A program made the translations under genes and the position numbers. Below are positions 59,798-64,000 of a DNA stretch of 64,000 nt, piece by piece. The notes beneath the pieces were generated by a model, which was not told the DNA's origin, did not search any database, and saw only the letters and a program-made list of their open reading frames with translations. Every line of letters starts with the position of its first letter. The stretch's first letter is position 1. Source of the stretch: Apis mellifera (taxonomy: Eukaryota; Arthropoda; Insecta; Hymenoptera; Apidae); NCBI RefSeq assembly GCF_003254395.2, contig NC_037643.1:10932963-10996962 (forward strand). The letters run 5' to 3'.

Positions 59798-60181
59798 TTT
59801 CGATCAAATGATCAAGAAATAAATATTTATTTCACTTATTCGATACTTTTTTTTTTGATAATCTCTAGTTTAAATCTCTAGTTTCGATCAAATGATCAAG
59901 AAATAAATATTTATTTCACTTATTCGATATTTTTTTTTTTGGTAATCTCTAGTTTAAATCTCTAGTTTCGATAAATGATCAAGGAATAAATATTTATTTC
60001 ACTTATTCGATACTTTTTATTTGGTATTTAGATATATTTTTTTTCCAGTTTTATTAAAAATTTTACATTAAATCTCTAATTTAAATCTCTAGTTTCGATC
60101 AAGAAATAAATATTTATTTCACTTATTCGATACTTTTTTTTTATTTAGATATATTTTTTTTCAGTTTTATTAAAAATTTTA
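59798..60181. repeat. Tandem array, four copies of an 84-bp-type unit
   Basis: Copies start with TTTCGAT at 59798, 59882, 59966 and 60093 and share AAATAAATATTTATTTCACT. Copies 3 and 4 carry an extra segment with CAGTTTTATTAAAAATTTTA, so the last spacing is 127 bp. Confidence 0.93.
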
Positions 60182-61061
60182 ATTACTTCTGGGTAGAAAT
60201 AAATTGTTGAATTATAGAAAATTTTCCTCCGCGAATTAATATCTTTCCAAAATTGCGGATAGATCGACGATGTTAGGGCCACGGCTATTTAGCACTGGCA
60301 TTACGTAAAACGCAATGAGTCACTGAATGACTTCCTGCACCTGTTCTACTAGGGAACTAGTATTCTGGCCCCGAAACACGGAATTTCAAAAGGGTATATA
60401 CGAAGGAAACGGAGGAGGATGATGCCAAAGTAAATATCGTTGTTCTAACCGTTCAACGTGATTATTAATCAGCCAGGCTTTTTCAACGTATTTCGAAAGT
60501 CGACAGCGTGAAATGCGCCGTATCCGGAAAGGGGGAAACGTTCGCTAGGCGCATTCGGTATAGAATCGTGTAAAGGAAGCTGATATTTTTCTACGACTTT
60601 TCATTTTGACTCCGTTTGCAAAAAATATTTACAAGATCTCTCCAGTTATCGAGTAAAACATAATTTTAAGAAGACTTCTTTTTTTCTTTCCAATTATACG
60701 TTAAAGTAATTATCGAAATATTATGTATTCGTTGGTGCGAATCGCGTGGACGAAAACAATCGCGACAATTTATATAGGAAAATCAGTTTTGAAAGAAAAG
60801 ATCTCCTCCCAATCGTAAACACCGCATTAAAACGTCGATCTACATCGTCATAATTGGTGAACGTTGTGCAACACACCGGTGAACATATCAGATAAGCGGA
60901 AGTGAATTAAAGCGTGTCCGCAATTACGCGGCCTGGGGACTCGTTGCTTTCTGACCGTGATAATTATTTCGCGAGAGAAGTTTTCGAGCGAAGCCCGAGG
61001 CGCGATCGATCCCTCGCGATGATAACGATTCTTATCTCAGAGGGCCGTAAATCTACGTAAA

Positions 61062-61063
<2 letters not shown>
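60182..61063. other. CpG-richer non-coding sequence
   Basis: Island at about 60270-60560 with the inverted repeat TACTAG-GGAA-CTAGTA at 60347-60362. Balanced sequence follows. No gene. Confidence 0.4.

Positions 61064-61095
<32 letters not shown>
61064..61095. repeat. (TA)16 microsatellite
   Basis: Thirty-two bases of perfect TA repeat. Confidence 0.95.
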
Positions 61096-61099
<4 letters not shown>

Positions 61100-62470
61100 G
61101 CCTTCCCAAAATGCTTTCAACGCTCCGCATAATTTTTTCGCTTCGAGCTCTTTTCAGCATTACGTAAAGCAAAGCGTATATAGTATATGTATTTCTTTCA
61201 AATCCCTCGAGCTATGCTTCATTACCCAAGTTATGCGTTACGCAATGGCAAACGGAACGAATTTAAAGCGAGAAACCTTTCCGAAAAGAATAAAATCATT
61301 TGTTCCAAGAATTAATTAATTGATTCAATGGAGAGAAATTCCGCTTTAATTTCGCTCAAAATTAGTACTTCTTTTTCTTTTTTAAATTACGATAATTTTA
61401 AATAATTTATTCAACCTCGTTTCAAATCAATTCACTTATCACCAATCGATTCTGTGAATTAACTGAGAAGAAAGGATAAATATAATCTTAAGATTTTAAA
61501 CGGCAGATTTTACAATTAATATCACAAATTCGAATCCTCGCCCCGTTATTTAAATTTAAATAACGTTCAACGAACCCCCTTATCGTCGAGCATCTCACAC
61601 CTTGTCCCACCTCGCCATTCACACTCACCTCACACCCACCCTCCACCCTCCATCCTCCTTGGCGCGTATATTTTCCCATCCACGATCTTCGAACCTCGAA
61701 AGGAACACCAGTCCCCCACAACCAGTCGGGATCCCGCAGGGAGACAAGGGAAAGGGCACGTGCACGTCCTTTCTGTACAGGTAACGCACCACCTGTACCC
61801 GCCACGGTATTAATAATATTCAAGGTGGAAATTAGCGTGTCCCGGTTGTAAAAACCGCGGCACGCGCCCTCCTGGAAAAAACAGGTGATGGCCGCGGGGG
61901 TGGACCTGAACGAGACGAAGGAAGAAGAAGAAGAAGAAGAATAAGGAGGAGGAGGAGGTGGGCAGAGGTCAGGTGCACGAATATGAATTAGAGAGTTTCG
62001 ATTCGCGCTCCGTGCTTGCACGTGCTCGCCCTCGCGAGAGGTTTTTATCGCGCCGCGGGGCCCAGCTGCTTATCCAGGGGCCCATGCTCCTCCACTTACT
62101 TTATCGCCGCTCTTTCGGCGGAGATAGCGAGCCTGCCCACCGGAAGTGGAATTTTAATTCGCTGACCGTGTAAAGGAGGATGCCTGCTGATACCTGGGAG
62201 GTGACTTTTTCTTCCTTTTTCCTCTCCCCCCCTTTTTCTCCTTTTATTTATTTCCATCTATCCCTTCTTTTTTTTTTTCCTTCCTTTTCTTCTCGAGGAG
62301 GGTTTGGCCTCGTTTGTGCGCGTGCGTACAAGATCTGGACGCGCGTGTTCTTTGGCAACGTTTACTTTCGCGGCGTTCTTGGCAGCGATTACGATCGGCC
62401 TCGGATGAAATTGGTTTTGCGCGTGGATGAAACCGGGTGTGGTTTTTACGGTGCTGCGTATGACGGTGCG
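61096..62470. other. AT-rich stretch, then GC-rich island with GAA/GGA repeats
   Basis: AT-rich to about 61540, then C-rich and CpG-rich sequence. GAA repeat at 61917-61942 and GGA repeat at 61945-61958; T11-type run near 62271. A 177-codon minus frame (61488-62021) is driven by these tracts (poly-Ser, poly-Pro) and lacks a domain. Confidence 0.45.
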
Positions 62471-63160
62471 TGAGTGGAATGAGAGGTTTCGGGAATTAAC
62501 ACAGAGGTGGATTTAGTTGGGTATCTTTGATTGTTTTGGTGGAGTTGTTTGACCGTGGAGGATGAATAACGTTTCTTCTCTTTACGTCTTTTTTTATATT
62601 ACGATTAAAATGAGAAAGAATCGATTCCTCGTGTCTCTGTCTTCTCTTCCTTTGGATTTTATTGGTTTATGCGCAAATCTTCATCTCTATCTCGAAATTG
62701 TATCAGAGAAAGTATCTAAAGTAAATAGATATTAAAGATTAATTTCCACGTATATATTTTATTTAATAATCAATTTTATTGTGATTGCATTTCGATTTTA
62801 GAATATCATAAGAATTATTATACTACCCGATAAGGCTTTTTTCCAGGTTTAGCTTGCGACGACCGAACGTTTATTTCATTTGAACGACTATAGACATCCA
62901 ATTACGCAATTACGAGAAAATTGCTGAGCAGCATTTACTCGTCAAACTGCCCGCATTATTCCGTATTCCGTATTAAGTTTCCATAAAAGTCCTTGGTCTT
63001 GCGTCACAAAACTGGACAAATTGAGCAGCAGCTATTTGCTATATAACATATTATAGAGGATTAAACAAAGAATATATAATGCTCGTATACCGTCACGTAA
63101 GTAAGAAAGAAAAGAAATAACGCAAAAAGGAAAATTTTTATTCGAATACTGAAACGTAAA
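62471..63160. other. AT-rich spacer
   Basis: AT-rich with no feature seen. Confidence 0.5.
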
Positions 63161-63846
63161 CGTGCCGTTTATTCGCACAATTTATCCGGCAAAACTTATA
63201 ACTTATAACATCATTTTTCCTCCATCAGTTTCCGAATTTTTCAAAAATCCGCTACCACTGCCAATACAAATTTTACCAATTTTTTCTCTTCTTCCTTTTT
63301 TCCCTTTTTTTTTTTTTTACACGATCGCGCACCAACGTTACCAATCCCAGGACAGAGGAGCGGATATCGATCGTGAACGAAAAAAATCCGAAGAATGCCC
63401 ATTTCTCTTCAGATCGATACGCGCCGGTTTCGCTCTGGCTATGCTCGTTGCCATCGTTCGAAAGTGCGTCGCAATAAAAGCCAAACAATATTCACACTCG
63501 GTCTTCTATCACCGGAACAACCCCTCAAAAGCAAATATGCACGGTCGAGAGCGGCGCGGCAACGGGAGAAACGAGAAGGGCGGGGGAGGAGGGCGAGCGA
63601 TACAGGAAGAGAGGGGGAGGGAAAAAAGGAAGAATAGAATAGAAAAAAAAGGAAAAAAAGAAAGAAAGGGAAAAAAAAATAAATAAATAAAAAAGAGTGG
63701 AAAAGAGAGCGAATTGCAGCGAACGAACGAGCGAGCGAGCGAGCGTCCCGCCTGTAAATTTCCCAAACCCACACCCACCTCGCGTCCGCAACTGGCCGCG
63801 CGTAATCGTAAAAAACCGTGGCGTATCGGCCTACTATATACGTCGA
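63161..63846. other. Low-complexity tracts before candidate promoter
   Basis: T14 run at 63305-63318, G-rich purine tract at 63570-63700 with GGGCGGGGGAGGAGGG, and GAAC/GAGC tetranucleotide repeats at 63719-63745. The 174-codon plus and 147-codon minus frames here are mostly these tracts. Confidence 0.5.
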
Positions 63847-63881
63847 TATAAAAATCGAGCTGTCAGGTGCGTGCGCGTTCA
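63847..63881 (+). promoter_or_regulatory. Candidate TATA/initiator promoter near window end
   Basis: TATAAAAA at 63847-63854, with GTTCACAG placing an initiator-type A at 63881, 34 bp downstream. Spacing is slightly long. GA-rich repeats lie upstream. An ATG with an open frame follows 36 bp later. Confidence 0.28.
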
Positions 63882-63916
63882 CAGAGTGGATTTGTTAAGG
63901 TGCAGCAGGTTCATAA

Positions 63917-64000
63917 ATGGCTGCCCCGCCTCATCCGCTAACCTGTCGCCCATCGCGTACCCATCGTATGTACAGCGAACAGCGGCCGGAAGCGGCCGAT
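63917..64000 (+). CDS. Possible start of an unrecognised gene, cut by window end
   Basis: ATG at 63917 opens 28 codons to the last base, beginning MAAPPHPLTCRPSRTHR. The -3 base is T, so the start context is only fair, with G at +4. It follows a TATA/initiator pair at a sensible distance. No domain can be judged from 28 residues. A chance frame in a GC-rich island is the main alternative. Confidence 0.2.
   Translation, partial: MAAPPHPLTCRPSRTHRMYSEQRPEAAD

Noticed and set aside
61488..62021. 177-codon minus-strand frame with Pro and Ser runs
   Set aside because: The runs come from GAA and GGA repeats and the rest has no domain.
63162..63686. 174-codon plus-strand frame near window end
   Set aside because: Its second half is lysine/arginine/glycine-rich and comes from the purine tract; no domain is present.

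Overview
This window looks like nuclear DNA from an insect, most likely a hymenopteran such as a bee. The sequence alternates long AT-rich stretches with islands of 200-1000 bp that are GC-richer and full of CpG (TCGA, CGATCG and CGCG occur throughout). It also carries many dinucleotide and trinucleotide microsatellites and purine/pyrimidine tracts. High CpG content in an otherwise AT-rich genome is known from Hymenoptera. The species itself is inferred, not shown.

I recognise no protein family, tRNA, rRNA, known microRNA, transposase, CRISPR array or viral gene. The longest open frames are what GC-rich non-coding DNA gives by chance: several overlap on both strands and many lack an ATG. The simplest reading is a gene desert or the inside of a very large intron, with the GC-rich islands as the best candidates for conserved regulatory DNA. 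Conservation cannot be seen from one sequence, so that part is inference.

Layout: 0-12 kb holds AT-rich spacers with islands near 2.3, 4.6, 5.9, 7.6, 9.8 and 10.5 kb. A possible small minus-strand gene lies at 3.1-4.7 kb. A frame broken at a run of 12 G lies at 10.2-10.6 kb, and a TATA promoter with first exon at 11.6-11.8 kb. From 12.9 to 14.1 kb is the most CpG-rich block. From 16 to 28 kb are islands with G-rich tracts, a four-copy ~150-bp tandem array (22.6-23.2 kb), a dense GA/CT cluster (24.1-24.9 kb) and three possible coding pieces (26.2, 27.6 and 28.2 kb). From 28 to 46 kb are microsatellites, palindromes, G-quadruplex-type runs and a microRNA-like hairpin (44.44-44.49 kb). From 46 to 60 kb are a 190-bp duplication and four more tandem arrays. 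The last 150 bp may hold the start of a gene that runs out of the window.

All coding, promoter and RNA calls here are low-confidence. The tandem arrays, microsatellites and perfect palindromes are read directly and are secure.
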